Assembly: GCA_024345305.1 (NCBI GenBank)
Contig: BRON01000019.1
Span: forward strand, 248,001 to 312,000
DNA length: 64,000 nt
Reading direction: 5' to 3'
Source of the DNA: Mrakia gelida
Lineage: Eukaryota > Basidiomycota > Tremellomycetes > Cystofilobasidiales > Mrakiaceae
Shown here: one piece after another, positions 36,113 to 46,378 of the stretch
How positions within the stretch are numbered: the stretch's first letter is position 1
Layout of the letters: the number at the start of each line of letters is the position of its first letter
Translations under genes and position numbers: made by a program
The notes under the pieces: generated by a model
Database searches by the model: none
Told to the model about the DNA's origin: nothing
What the model saw: the letters and a program-made list of their open reading frames with translations, nothing else

Positions 36113-36509
36113 AGAGGTGAGGTGTGGGTGAGGGTGGGAAGGGAGGGGGGGGGAGGGAGAGGGACGCGTTTTGTTTTTGGGTTGATGACCTTTTGTTTTG
36201 CTTTTGCTGTGGAGAGAGAGTTCGGTGCTGGTGAAAAAGAGAAGAGAGAGCATGGGATCGTTACGAAAGACGGATCGGAGAGACTAGGTGTGGACTGCGT
36301 AGGAAAAAAAGGAAGCCAGAGAGGGACGAGAGACGAAGAGAAGCGAGACGCGTCGTGAACGGAGAACGAACGAAACGAACGAACAAAAGAAAGAGTGCGA
36401 GAGTGCGAGACGGAAACGAAACCTGATGCTAGAGCTATTGAGTGTGTGAGTAGTCGTACAAGCGAGACTAAAAAAGAATGAAACAGCAAGGGAGTCGAAA
36501 GCGAGCAAG
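36113..36509. other. Convergent 3' region, HEM2 / F-box gene
   Basis: About 400 bp between two converging stop codons; no coding or RNA feature recognised. Confidence 0.4.
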
Positions 36510-38345
36510 CTACGAAAACGACCACGAAACAGTCGAAGTAAACGAGACAGCCCCGTCCGCCGAAGAAACCGTCTGAACAACCGCTCGACTCGGGCACCCC
36601 ATCATCTGGAACCCTCCCGGCCTCGTGTTCGTCGTCTTCTGACAAGCCTCGTGAGTGAGGTCGAAGTTCCCACCGACTTGAAGGACGACAAGCTCGGGGC
36701 AGTTCCCTCCTCGGACCTCCTCCTCCGCCTGACCGACCTCTGTAACAGCGGCAACATTAGGGGCCAGCTCGAGTGCGATGAGGAGAGCGTCGGTGATTCC
36801 TGTGTTTTGGAGGGAGAGGAATTTGAGCTTCTCGAAGTGAGGGAGGTGGGAGATGAGGGTTGGTTCGTCGACGATGGTTTTGTCGAGGTTGAGGTCGGTG
36901 AGGTGTTCGGTGTTGGGTGAGTGGGAAGAGGGGAAGAGGTAGGGGATGTATAATTCCGTGCTCGACGTTTCCAAATTGAGGATTCCGAGGCGAGGGAGGA
37001 CGAACTCGGCGTCGAACTCGGACGCGACGAGCGGCGTCGAGGAGTTGTTTCGAAGGCGGATCTCTGTGAGCTTTGAGAGCGTGACGACGGAGGCAGATTG
37101 ATGAAGGTTTCCTCGGAGAGTGACGTTGGTATCGACGACCGCGAACGCTTCGAGGGCGGGAAGGAGAGGGAGGAGAGGAGCGAGGGAGACGGGTTCGAGG
37201 TTGCTGTCCGACGTTTTGGGAACGACGATGAGGAGCTTGAGGGAAGGTAGGGAGGAAGAAGGAAGAGGAAACGATCCCGAGAATCCTGTCGAGATTCGGA
37301 CTCGAAGGGTGTAGATGTCTGGCTTAGACAGCTGGAGGAGGTTCCAAATCCTGGCGAGATCGACTCCTCCGGGAGCCGCCCACTTCAACGATCCTACACT
37401 CCCCAACTTCCCTTCCAATGCCTTCAACATCTTCTCGAGCTCCTTCTCTCCGTCCTCAAATCCGACGAAAAGCTTCGTGATCGGTCCCTTCTCAAGAAGG
37501 GCTTCCAACTTCGCGCTCGCTCCTCGAGCCGATTTGAACGTCGCGACACCCCAGCTCGCCGAGTCCTCGAGGAAGATCGACCTCCATCGTCGAGAAACTC
37601 CAGCGAGAGTGAAGACGACATCCGATGAGTCTTCCTCCTGGATGAGGACCTGACCGATGGAAAGGAGGAGCTCGGCTGGGAGGAAGTCGATGAAGGGACG
37701 AGTTTGGAGATGCAACGCGAGGTCCGTTTCGGCGAGGGGAGCGAGGGAGGTCGAAGTTTCGAGTTCCGTCGACGAAGTAGGAGAAGATATGAGGAGGAAG
37801 ACTTGGAAGTCGTAGGGGAGTCGAGAGAAGGTGGCGAAGAGTCGAGTGGTGGTCTAGAGGAGGGCAGGAGGGCAACAAGGTCAGCTCAGGCACACTTCCC
37901 GTTTCGCCTCTTCTTGGACCTGCAAGGGGCCCTCATCCTCGAGTCTTGAGGCCACTCGCTGGATAGATCGCTTCTGATGATAAAGAGTATAGAAGAGGAG
38001 GGTAGGACTCACCTCCGAGTCGAGAAGGGACGTCGAAAGATCCTCAGGACTGCCTCCTCCCTCTCCTCGCGTGGTTGCGAGCTCGAACCTCTGGAGGGAC
38101 TGTAGGACCTCGAGTCTCGAACGAAGGAAGCCCTTCCTCGCGCCGAGAAGTTCCTGAGCCTTTATAGGGAAACCATGAAGAGCGAGAAGGCTGTCAGGCG
38201 TTGTAAGGGACAGAAATGGGAGGGAAGGAGGGAGTTTGGTTGAGCTCACCTCGTCGAAGGAGAGAAGAGCTTCGTCGATGGCTCCTTCCTTGAGATATGC
38301 GATTCCTCGTTCGTAGAAAGAAGCCCACTCAGGAGCAGGGATCAT
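36510..38345 (-). CDS. TPR-like/F-box/LRR protein (subfamily I, copy 3, intact)
   Basis: Three exons in coding order: 38250-38345 (96 nt), 38013-38159, 36510-37853; total 1,587 nt, 528 aa. Exon 1 (MIPAPEWASFYERGIAYLKE...FDE) plus exon 2 form a TPR-like N-terminus. The F-box-like region in exon 3 reads FLPAELLLSIGQVLIQ, then GVSRRWRSIFLED. About 300 residues of irregular leucine-rich repeats follow (PSLKLLIVVPK, LTDLNLDKTIVDE, LKFLSLQNTGITDA). The expected role is substrate receptor of an SCF ubiquitin ligase through SKP1, by analogy with Dia2/Pof3 architecture; the substrate is unknown. It is divergent from the gene at 38499 with 153 bp between starts, the same arrangement as the pair at 1917/2069. 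Confidence 0.75.
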
Positions 38346-38498
38346 GGTGAGTGAGAAGGTGTTTCTGGAGTGGATACGAGGAAGAGAAAGGAACAAAGGG
38401 GAGAGAGCAGAGAAGATGGCGGTCGACGGCGAAAAGGGGAGGTCGAGCTCAACGCCCTTCTTGACCGCAAGCCACGACTCTGCAACGGAAAGTTTACG
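38346..38498. promoter_or_regulatory. Divergent promoter of an F-box-type gene pair
   Basis: 153 bp between start codons of the divergent genes. The 5' pair at 1917/2069 has 151 bp, so spacing as well as orientation is conserved. Confidence 0.5.
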
Positions 38499-39560
38499 AT
38501 GCCAGAGGTGAATATCAGCCCTCGAATACCATTCATAATCTCAGTACTGACCTGTCTTGCATCGGTCTCTCCAGAACAAGGCTCATCTCACCTTGCCATG
38601 GGACGTCCTCCTTCAGATCGTCCGCCTCGCAGATCCTCCAGCTCTCGCTCTACTCTCCAGTGTCTCGTTCGACCTCCTACAAGCCGCTTCACCTCTGCTA
38701 TATCATGCGATCAACCTCAAATCTCGACTTCAGATGGAACGCTTCTTCTGCCAAACGGTCAAACTCAACTCGGTGAGCTCGAGGTCTCCTTCCTTCCCTC
38801 TCTTCGTTTCCGTTCTTCGTCCCTCTTGACCATGATTCACCTCTTCACCTTGCTTGCGAAGGTGTCTGTTCCCTCTCGGATCGACCCTTACCTCTCCTTC
38901 TCCCAAATCCAACACCTCTCCCTCGACTGCAGCTTCGCCTCCTCTCCTCGGGACGCCAACCTCCTCTTCCTCCCCTCCGCCATCATGTCTCGCCTCAGCA
39001 CGCCTACTGCTACCCCCGATGGATTCCCTCTCCACTCCCTCGAACTATTGCTTCATTCATCAACAGCGGAGAAAGGTCATCAAATCCTCCAGACGCACAT
39101 CTTCTACCAGTTCAACCCCTCCATCTACACCCTCACCATCCTCAACCCCCCTCTCTCGCCGAACATCGCGTACTCGACCGTCTGGCGAACCATGGGCAGC
39201 TACCACACTTCTTCCTCTCTCCAGTCCTGGAGGCGTCTCGACAAACTCGTCCTCCTCGGATCTCTACCCTTCGCCGTCGGTCCCTTCAACCCCGTCCGAC
39301 ACGAGGTCGTTCTCGATCTTCGTTCAGGCGAATACCAAGCGGGACCGACTCCGTCGCAGCGAGTTGGAAGTGTGATGGTGCCTATAGGGAGAGCGGAGAT
39401 GGCTAGGAGGATGCTGAAGATGGGGTGGGTGGGGAAGGAGGGAAGGTTGAGGTTGCTGGTTGGGACGGAGGAGGAGCGAGCGACGCTGATGGCTGAGATC
39501 AAGCTGTTTGGGGACGATGTGAGCGGGGAGGTTGATGTTGACGTTGTGGAGAGGATCTGA
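38499..39560 (+). CDS. F-box-like protein (subfamily II, copy 3, intact)
   Basis: Exons 38499-38507 (9 nt, Met-Pro-Glu), 38575-38772 and 38862-39560; total 906 nt, 301 aa. The F-box-like segment is LTLPWDVLLQIVRLADPPAL, then SPLLYHAINLKSRLQMERFF. The rest (SQIQHLSLDCSF, FPLHSLELLLHSS, FYQFNPSIYTLTILNP, SWRRLDKLVLLGSLPFAV) has hydrophobic repeats but no named domain. It is the only complete member of this subfamily in the window and serves as reference for the broken copies at 2.1 and 27.5 kb. Splice phases are all zero. The function is unknown; an SCF role is an inference from the F-box-like start. Confidence 0.65.
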   Translation: MPEVNISPRIPFIISVLTCLASVSPEQGSSHLAMGRPPSDRPPRRSSSSRSTLQCLVRPPTSRFTSAISCDQPQISTSDGTLLLPNGQTQLGELEVSFLPSLRFRSSSLLTMIHLFTLLAKVSVPSRIDPYLSFSQIQHLSLDCSFASSPRDANLLFLPSAIMSRLSTPTATPDGFPLHSLELLLHSSTAEKGHQILQTHIFYQFNPSIYTLTILNPPLSPNIAYSTVWRTMGSYHTSSSLQSWRRLDKLVLLGSLPFAVGPFNPVRHEVVLDLRSGEYQAGPTPSQRVGSVMVPIGRAEMARRMLKMGWVGKEGRLRLLVGTEEERATLMAEIKLFGDDVSGEVDVDVVERI

Positions 39561-40125
39561 GGTGGGTGAAGTGACGGAGGAGGACGAAGAAGGAGGCTTA
39601 TCGACTGGAAGTCGACGCGTCGAACCGGACGCGACTTTTCGTTTTGGAGTGAGTTTCGTTCCCTTTGACCTCGTGTTTCCGCTTTTCAGCACGAGCTGAC
39701 TTTCCGATCTCGCCTTGCCTACTTTAATTCGGTCGTCTCGTCGCTTTCAACCGTTCAGCAGTCTTTTCGTCAAGCTCGCCAACTAGCGCCAACTCTTTCC
39801 TCGCACCGATTCGACTTCACCTCCTCCGCCCGACTTCTTTCCACGCGACCCAGAGGAACGCAAGTCTTCTTTGATTCTTATCTCACGATCCTCAGGTCAG
39901 CACGCTTCTTCCTTTGCCCTCTCCTCCTTCAGTCGCGTCTCGCTCGAACTCCTTCGCTGACTCCCTTCGACTCGTCCCTCCTGCCCTCCCAGCTGAGCGT
40001 AGCACCTCAGATCAACTCCCCGTACTAGATAAGATGATCAATAACCTTACTAATATATCAATATATCAAAGAAAGAAACTACGGCTACGTAGAAAGCAAA
40101 CGCGAAACAACGAAGACGAAAAGAT
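39561..40125. other. Convergent 3' region, no gene recognised
   Basis: About 560 bp between converging stop codons of two F-box-type genes. It includes a GACGCGTC palindrome near 39616. Nothing coding is supported. Confidence 0.4.
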
Positions 40126-42034
40126 CTAGTCGGACTCCGTCTCGTCCGCCTGGAAGAAAAGCGTGTTCTCGTAGCGCTCTACATTGGCTCTCAACCACTT
40201 CCATACCGCCGTCCTCATTTCATGCTTCGACCCCACCAACCTCTTCAGCCTCTTGACCCCTCGTCCCTCCCTCGCGATCCTCGACGCGACGAGTCGAACC
40301 AACGCGTTGTCCGTGATTTGGCCATTCGCGTCCATGTCCAAGTACTCCAGCTGAGGAAGCAGGATCGCTCCAGCTTCGTCCTCCTCGGCGATCGTGAGAG
40401 CGAGGAGGAACGCGTCCGAGAAGTCGCAATCGATGGCGTCGAGACGCTGGAGCATAGGCATCTTGGAGAGTTGGTTGATGAAGATGAATTGGTTGGGGAT
40501 CCATTCGCCTCCGCTGCAGCCGAGGATAAGGGAGGTGAGGTGGGAGGTGTTGGGAGGGGAGTCGGTGGGAAAGAGGTAGTTGGCGTAGAGTTCGTGAGAG
40601 GTGTTCCGAAGAGTGACCGATTCGAGGAGGGGGGCGATGAGGTCGAACGCTCGAGCGTGGGTATCAGGGATTTGTTCGTAGTCGAGGAAGAGAGTCTTGA
40701 GCGAGAGGAGTTCGATCCTGGGAGGAGTACCATGGGGGTCGGGTCGTCCGAGAGGAAAGTTCGCGCAGTCGATGATGTGGAGGGAGACGAGGTTGGGAAG
40801 GAGTTGAAGGAGAGGTTGGAGAGGGAGGACGACGTCCAAGTCGCTGCCGAATCCTTCGAGAGTGAGGTTGGTGAGGGACAGGATAGGAGTCGAGGGGAGA
40901 TGGAGCAATGTTGAGACATAATGGTCGTATATCTTCCAGATCCGTAGGGTGTGAAGGAGCGGAAAGGAGGAGGATAGGTTCCAAACGCAATCCAGGCCCA
41001 GGGAGGTGCCCAACCCGACGTCGATCTTCCTCAACAAAGCACCCTTCCCTTCCAAGCTCCTAAACATCTTCTCAAGAGAGACGTCGTCTCGCTCGAACCC
41101 TGGCGCCGTTTCTCGGCTTTCTCCTTGGAAGTAAAGGGATCTCGGAGGAGCTCTCGAGAGCATCGTCGCCAGCTTCCCAGGTCCACGCGTGGGACGAATC
41201 CGCCCAATGCCTGGATGTTGCCACATCTCCCGATCCTCGAGGAAGATAGCTCGCCAGCGTCGGGAGACGGAGCTGAGCGTGAAGACTTCATCTGAGCTTG
41301 CGTCTTGTCGTGGGAGTAGACATCGGCCGATGCAGGTGAGGAGTTCGTTCGGGAGGAAGTCGATGAGGTTTCGGGAGGTGAGGAGTTGGTCAAGGTGGGT
41401 TTGAGCGTGAGCGAGTTGGAGGTCGGTGGATGGGAAGAGTAGGGATGGCGTAGAGAGGAGTGGGGATCTGATGGGTTCGGGGAGTTGAGCGAGGATCCGG
41501 AAGAGTCGAGGAGCGTCCTAAAAGAAAGAGGAGGAAGAGAGGAAAAGGTCAGCTCGAGCTCAACTTCTTCCCTTCTTCCATCCTGGCTGCTCTGCTTTCT
41601 GTCGCCTCAAGCTGCTCGACTCTGCATAGGAACCTCTTCTGAAGACCTCAGTAAAAAAATCTGAACAAAACTCACCTTTTTGTCGTCTACAGCATCCTCT
41701 ATAAGCCTATCCTCTCCCTCCCCGTCCATCCCTTCCTCGTCCTCCCTCCCCCCTCCCAAAACCGACCTCTCCACCGCCCACAGCTTCTCCAGCACCTCCC
41801 TCCTAGACGGGAAGACCTCAGCCTCATAACCCCCGATCCGAGCAGCCTGCAAGATCGAACGAGAACAGCTGGTCAGAGGCGACTCAACAGAGGCGAAGGA
41901 AGGGCATCAAAAGTTGAGCTCGAGTCGAATCGACTGACCTCGTCAAACTCCTGCAAGCCCTCGTCGAACCTCCCAGCTCGTATGTGATCAAGACCGCGTT
42001 GGAAGCCGTCCGTCCAGAGTTTGGAGGGGATCAT
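40126..42034 (-). CDS. TPR-like/F-box/LRR protein (subfamily I, copy 4, intact)
   Basis: Three exons in coding order: 41939-42034 (96 nt, MIPSKLWTDGFQRGL...FDE), 41676-41846 (AARIGGYEAEVFPSRREVLE), 40126-41517; total 1,659 nt, 552 aa. The F-box-like region is FLPNELLTCIGRCLLP, then SVSRRWRAIFLEDREMW. Leucine-rich repeats follow (LSLTNLTLEGFGSD, LPNLVSLHIIDCANFP, LPQLEYLDMDANGQITD). It ends in an acidic tail (DETESD) like the 51-kb copy. Exon 1 length and phase are identical in all five copies. Its predicted role is an SCF substrate receptor; the substrate is unknown. No divergent subfamily II partner was found upstream. Confidence 0.75.
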
Positions 42035-43106
42035 AGCTCAAGGGGAAGAGAGGGAGAGAGAAGGAAGGGAGGAGTTGGGAGGTGAGCTTCGTTCGAAATC
42101 GGACGTCCGGACGTTCGAGTTTCGTGCTTCCTGCGAGTTGTTTTGCGTTCTTATATATCTTGTTTAGAAAGGGTCAAACCTAGTATTAAGGAAGAGGGTA
42201 GATACCGGGATAAATTTGAGCCAGCAGAAGAAGAAGGATTCGGGAACGAGCAGCATAGAGCAGAACGCGACGCGTCGAGAATTTGGTTCGAACGACGCTG
42301 ATCTCGCAAGAACGAGACACCTGAAAGGTCCAAACTGCATGATCATCATATGCTACAGCTACTGGACGTCACGAACTCCTCAACCAACCAACCTCATTCA
42401 CCCTCCTCCAACCGACGCGACCCAAAGCTGATCCCTCGCGACCTCGTCGTCCTTCGCTCCGTCTCGCGTGATCCATCGAATGGAGGTGACCTTGGCGAGA
42501 TGTTTGGCGAAGAGAAAGACAGTGGGAAGTTCGTGTCGGCGGGATGGAAGAGGGAAGTTCGTTCGTCCGTGATTCGATTCTCGGCGACGACGAGAGCTCG
42601 AATTGTTGGAGTGACGGGTGAGAGGGCGGCGATGAGGGGTCCTGAGAGAGAGGAAGAGGAGAGGAGAGTCAGTTTTGACTTTGCAGAGGAGGAACTAGAG
42701 GGAAGACAGAAACGAGCGCACCAAAACGTCCGCCCATAGCGACCCGTCTCCCGACGCGTCGCCCTCGTCTTTTCCAACTCAAAGCTCTATCTCAAGTCTC
42801 TGCAACCCACCCTCAGCTCCAACAGCGGAAATCATTCCGAACCAGTCCTCTCCGACTTCTCCCAGGGTATCTCTCAACTCCCTCAACCTTTTCAAACCTT
42901 ACAAGAGCCGTCGAAAGTCAATATCTCATCGCTGCTCGTTGGTCCCTCTCTTCCGTCGCTTCCTTCTTCCCCAATCTTCGAGCAGCAGTTATATCGTCAT
43001 CATCATCATAAGTAATCCAATCTAGTCGACTCTAAAAGCAAGAACAGCGGAACAGTCTAAGTGCGAAGCAAAGCGGTCTCTAAACGAAGCAGGTCCAGGT
43101 TCAAAT
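42035..43106. other. Intergenic, no gene recognised
   Basis: About 1.07 kb between two minus-strand genes. Two GACGCGTC palindromes are present (near 42268 and 42753). Open frames lack family motifs. Confidence 0.4.
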
Positions 43107-45555
43107 TCAAGCTCGAGGAGGGATATCGTTCTTGAGGACGTATCGGTATCGGACGCTTCCATCTCGAACACCAGTGACGGCCTCTCCAGCTCGGCTCATA
43201 GGCAGCTCCTGGATCCAAGGCTGAAGAAGAGGGGGAGAGCAAAAAAAGCAAGGTGAGGTCAGTTTCGACGCGTCTCGATCTTCGCTGCGAGTCGACGCTC
43301 CCCTGATGACGATTCACCAGCGGGAACGACGGTCAAGGAAAGAAAAAAAGAGTCTGAACGCACCTTGACACCCTTCTCGTGAGCGAGCTTGAGCATGGCA
43401 ACGGCCTCCTTCTTCGATCCGAGGAGGGACGACCCGAGGTGGCATCCATTTCCGAGGAAAGACATGGCGGAGATGGGAGGAAGCATACCTCCGGCGGGAA
43501 TGCCGACAGTGATAATGGTTCCGTTGACTAGAGGACGTAAAGGGGGGATGGGAGTGACAAGTCAGTCAGCAGGAAGCGGAAGAGGAGAGGACGAGACGAG
43601 CTGGGGAGGGAAAAGCGACGCGTACCGTTGACACACTTGATGAGCTTGTCAAGAGGGAGACCGTCGACAGAGTCGACAGTCGTGAGGAGAAAATCGAGCT
43701 CGAAAGCGTGCTTCTCCTCGAACTTCTCTCCTCCACCGGTGACTATAATGTGACTTTGGGACGCGAGGGGGAGGGGAGAGAGGGGAGAGCGAAGGAGGAG
43801 GGTTTGATGTTAGTTCAGACTCTTAGAGGCAGCATTATGGACCGAGTACGATAGAGAGTCTCTAAGAGGTGATTGCGACAAGCCGTTGCTTGGAAGGAGG
43901 GGAGGGGAAGACGCGTCGAGTGAGACGAAAAGGGCGGTCAACTCACTCGGCTCCCATAGCGAGGATATCGTCCTTCTTCTTCAGAGAGTGGGTGAAAGCA
44001 AAGACCTCAGCTCCGAGAGCCTTGGCGAACTGAATGGCGATGTCTGAAGAAGAAGCGAGGGCAAAGAAGGTCAGCTTCGATGATCGATCGAATCGCGAAC
44101 GCTCGGTCAGAAAGAGGTGGTGAGACTCACGTCCAAGTCCTCCAATTCCGACGATTCCGACCTTCTTTCCGGGACCGACGTTGTTTCGGACCATGGGAGA
44201 GTAGACGGTCACTGCGAGAAAGAGGGGACGAAAGACGCGTCGAGGTCAGCTCCCGTGATGTGCGTTCGCACTTCGCCTTTGCCTCGATCCTCAGGGGCAC
44301 CCGAAGTGAAAAGGTATATGGAAATGGACTCACAACCAGCACACATCAAAGGAGCAGCGATAGCGATGTTCATTCCCTCGGGGATAGGGAAGACGAATCG
44401 CTCGTTGACTCGAACGGAATCGGCGTATCCTCCAGTGGCGAGATCTCCGTTCTCGTATCGAGCGTTGTAGGTGAAGACCTTCTTGGGGCAGTACTGCTCG
44501 TTGTCGTGAGTGCCTGAGAAGATAAGCAAAGAGGAGGTCAGTTCAACGCCGAGGAAGGGAAAAGGTGAGCGAAGAGAAGCGAGACGTTGAACGAACATTG
44601 AGAGCAGTCACCGCTGCAAGAGAGAAAGAAGAGAGACGGAGCAGCATAGGAGGTCAGTATAAAGTTGTGAGAGCAAGTCTCCACTCTCCTTGAAAGAGAA
44701 GCGCGAACGAGGACGCGACCAGAGAAGTGTTGGCGAAACGCGACGCAGGTTCGCGTTGCCCTCAAGCTTCGGCCTCTCTTCTTCTCGAGAAAAAAAAAGG
44801 AAATCCGCGAAAATACTCACTCAGAGAAGACCTGCGCTCCGACTCCAGCCTTCTGTCCAACAGCAAACTCGGTAACCTTGGATCCGATTCGAGTGACGGT
44901 TCCAACGATTTCGTGTCTGTAGGCGAAGAAACTCTTCAACGGTCAGGAAACAAAGACTTTTCAGATGAGAACATTCTCGAGGACTGACCCAACGACACAG
45001 GGAACGATGGGAGATCCCCCTGCAGAGACGAGACGGAAGAGAAAGATCGTCAGCAAGAGGAAAGGTACCGAAGAAGTCGGCCCGCGTTCAACGGAGGGGC
45101 TCGAAAAAACTCACAACCGGCAGTGATGGTGTGAACATCGGATCCACAGACTCCACAGTACTCGATGGCGATGTCGACGTCGTTCTGGTAAGTGAGAGGG
45201 GTTACGAAAAAAGGTCAGAACTCGAAAGAGGAGGGCGAGTCGAACGAGGGAAGTGGAGGGGGAGGCGGCAGAGGGTCGACTCACATCTTCAGCGGTCTTG
45301 AGGTCGTAAGAGATGAGCTTGAACTCAGTAGGCTTGTTGGTGTCGTGAATAGCGTATCTGGAGAACAGATCCAGAGAGAGGACGAAGGAAGGGAAGGAGC
45401 GAGGGAGGGATGAAAAGAGAGGGAAGGGGAGGGATCGTGTGAGCTCGAGATTTTCCTTTGCCGCTTCATGCCACCGTCGTCCCTCCGACCCCCCATCTCT
45501 GCCTTTGCCTCGATCTCAAGGAAAGGATCACTCACCCTTGAGCTTGAGCGGTCAT
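43107..45555 (-). CDS. Zinc-type medium-chain alcohol dehydrogenase (ADH6/cinnamyl-alcohol-dehydrogenase type)
   Basis: About twelve small exons, starting MTAQAQGYAIHDTN (45555) and ending KNDIPPRA (43107). Landmarks: catalytic zinc ligands in EYCGVCGSDVHT and GHEIVG; nucleotide-binding GIVGIGGLG; IQFAKALGAEVFAFTHS; ITVGIPAGGMLPP; and the C-terminal SMSRAGEAVTGV-type helix. The family reduces aldehydes with NADPH. Near 44.6 kb a 17-nt exon (44597-44613), flanked by TTGCAG and a GTTCGT donor, supplies GDCSQ of the structural-zinc loop; the loop then reads SDGDCSQCTHDNEQYC, so the first of the usual four cysteines seems to be Asp. The zinc-loop reading depends on that splice model. Numerous GACGCGTC motifs lie in its introns. 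Confidence 0.88.
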
Positions 45556-46378
45556 GATGAAAGAGAAGGAAAAGTGATGTAAAGTGTGAAGAGAGAGGAG
45601 GGTTGGGTTGTTGGGTTGTTGGTGTTGGAGGGGAGAAAGAGAAACGAGGGCGAGCTAAAAAATCAACGAAAGAGTCGGACTTCCGCTTTCTTACAAGGCC
45701 GGGCTTGGATTGATGATGCGTGCAGGTGGAGGTCCTCGTCGAGGGCTGGCGTTTGGTCTTGTTGCTATACAAAGGGTCCGAGGCAAGGAGGGGAAGAGCG
45801 AGGAAAGGGCGGGGCTGAACTCTGCGGCGGGTTCGAGATCGAGAAAGTGATGCGTGAGAATTTGAGAGTTGACGTAGTGGAGAGTTGATAGTTGGGAGCC
45901 TCGGGATCAGATCCGAAATCGGAGGAGAGTCAGAAAATCGAGTCGAGACGAGACAAGGGAGGAGAAGCTGCAGCGAGCGCCGTCAATTCAGCCCACGAGT
46001 TTGACCTTCATTCGCGAGCTAGCTGAACCCTCGAAGTCGATGGGATGACCTGGCTGACTTGACCGAAGTCATAAAAATATAGATCTGGAAAGAGGTGTCA
46101 CGAAGACCACGATCCAGTCGTAGAAAGAGGAAAGGAACCATCCCGTCCCGCCTTCGCTGGTCGAGAGCCGACGCGACTAACCTTTCGCTGCTACTCGTTC
46201 TCCTTTCCCTCCTCTTACCTTCGGAAGTTTTCGATGAGATCCCTCTCCTTCATCGACGCCTCTCCGTGCTCCCTGGCTTGCATTTTTGATATCTAGGCTG
46301 CGGTCCCTTCCCAAGACGAGAATTAACGAAACGCCTTCTCTCGTGTTTGCGCCCTCGCCCCCCCAACGCCAACTCCCC
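45556..46378. other. Divergent intergenic region, ADH / zinc-finger gene
   Basis: About 820 bp between divergent starts; both promoters are expected here. An A/T-rich word (ATAAAAATATA) occurs near 46071-46081. No gene was recognised. Confidence 0.4.

Noticed and set aside
43095..43105. tRNA B-box-like word (GGTTCAAATTC)
   Set aside because: It lies at the 3' end of the dehydrogenase gene and no A box or cloverleaf can be formed around it.
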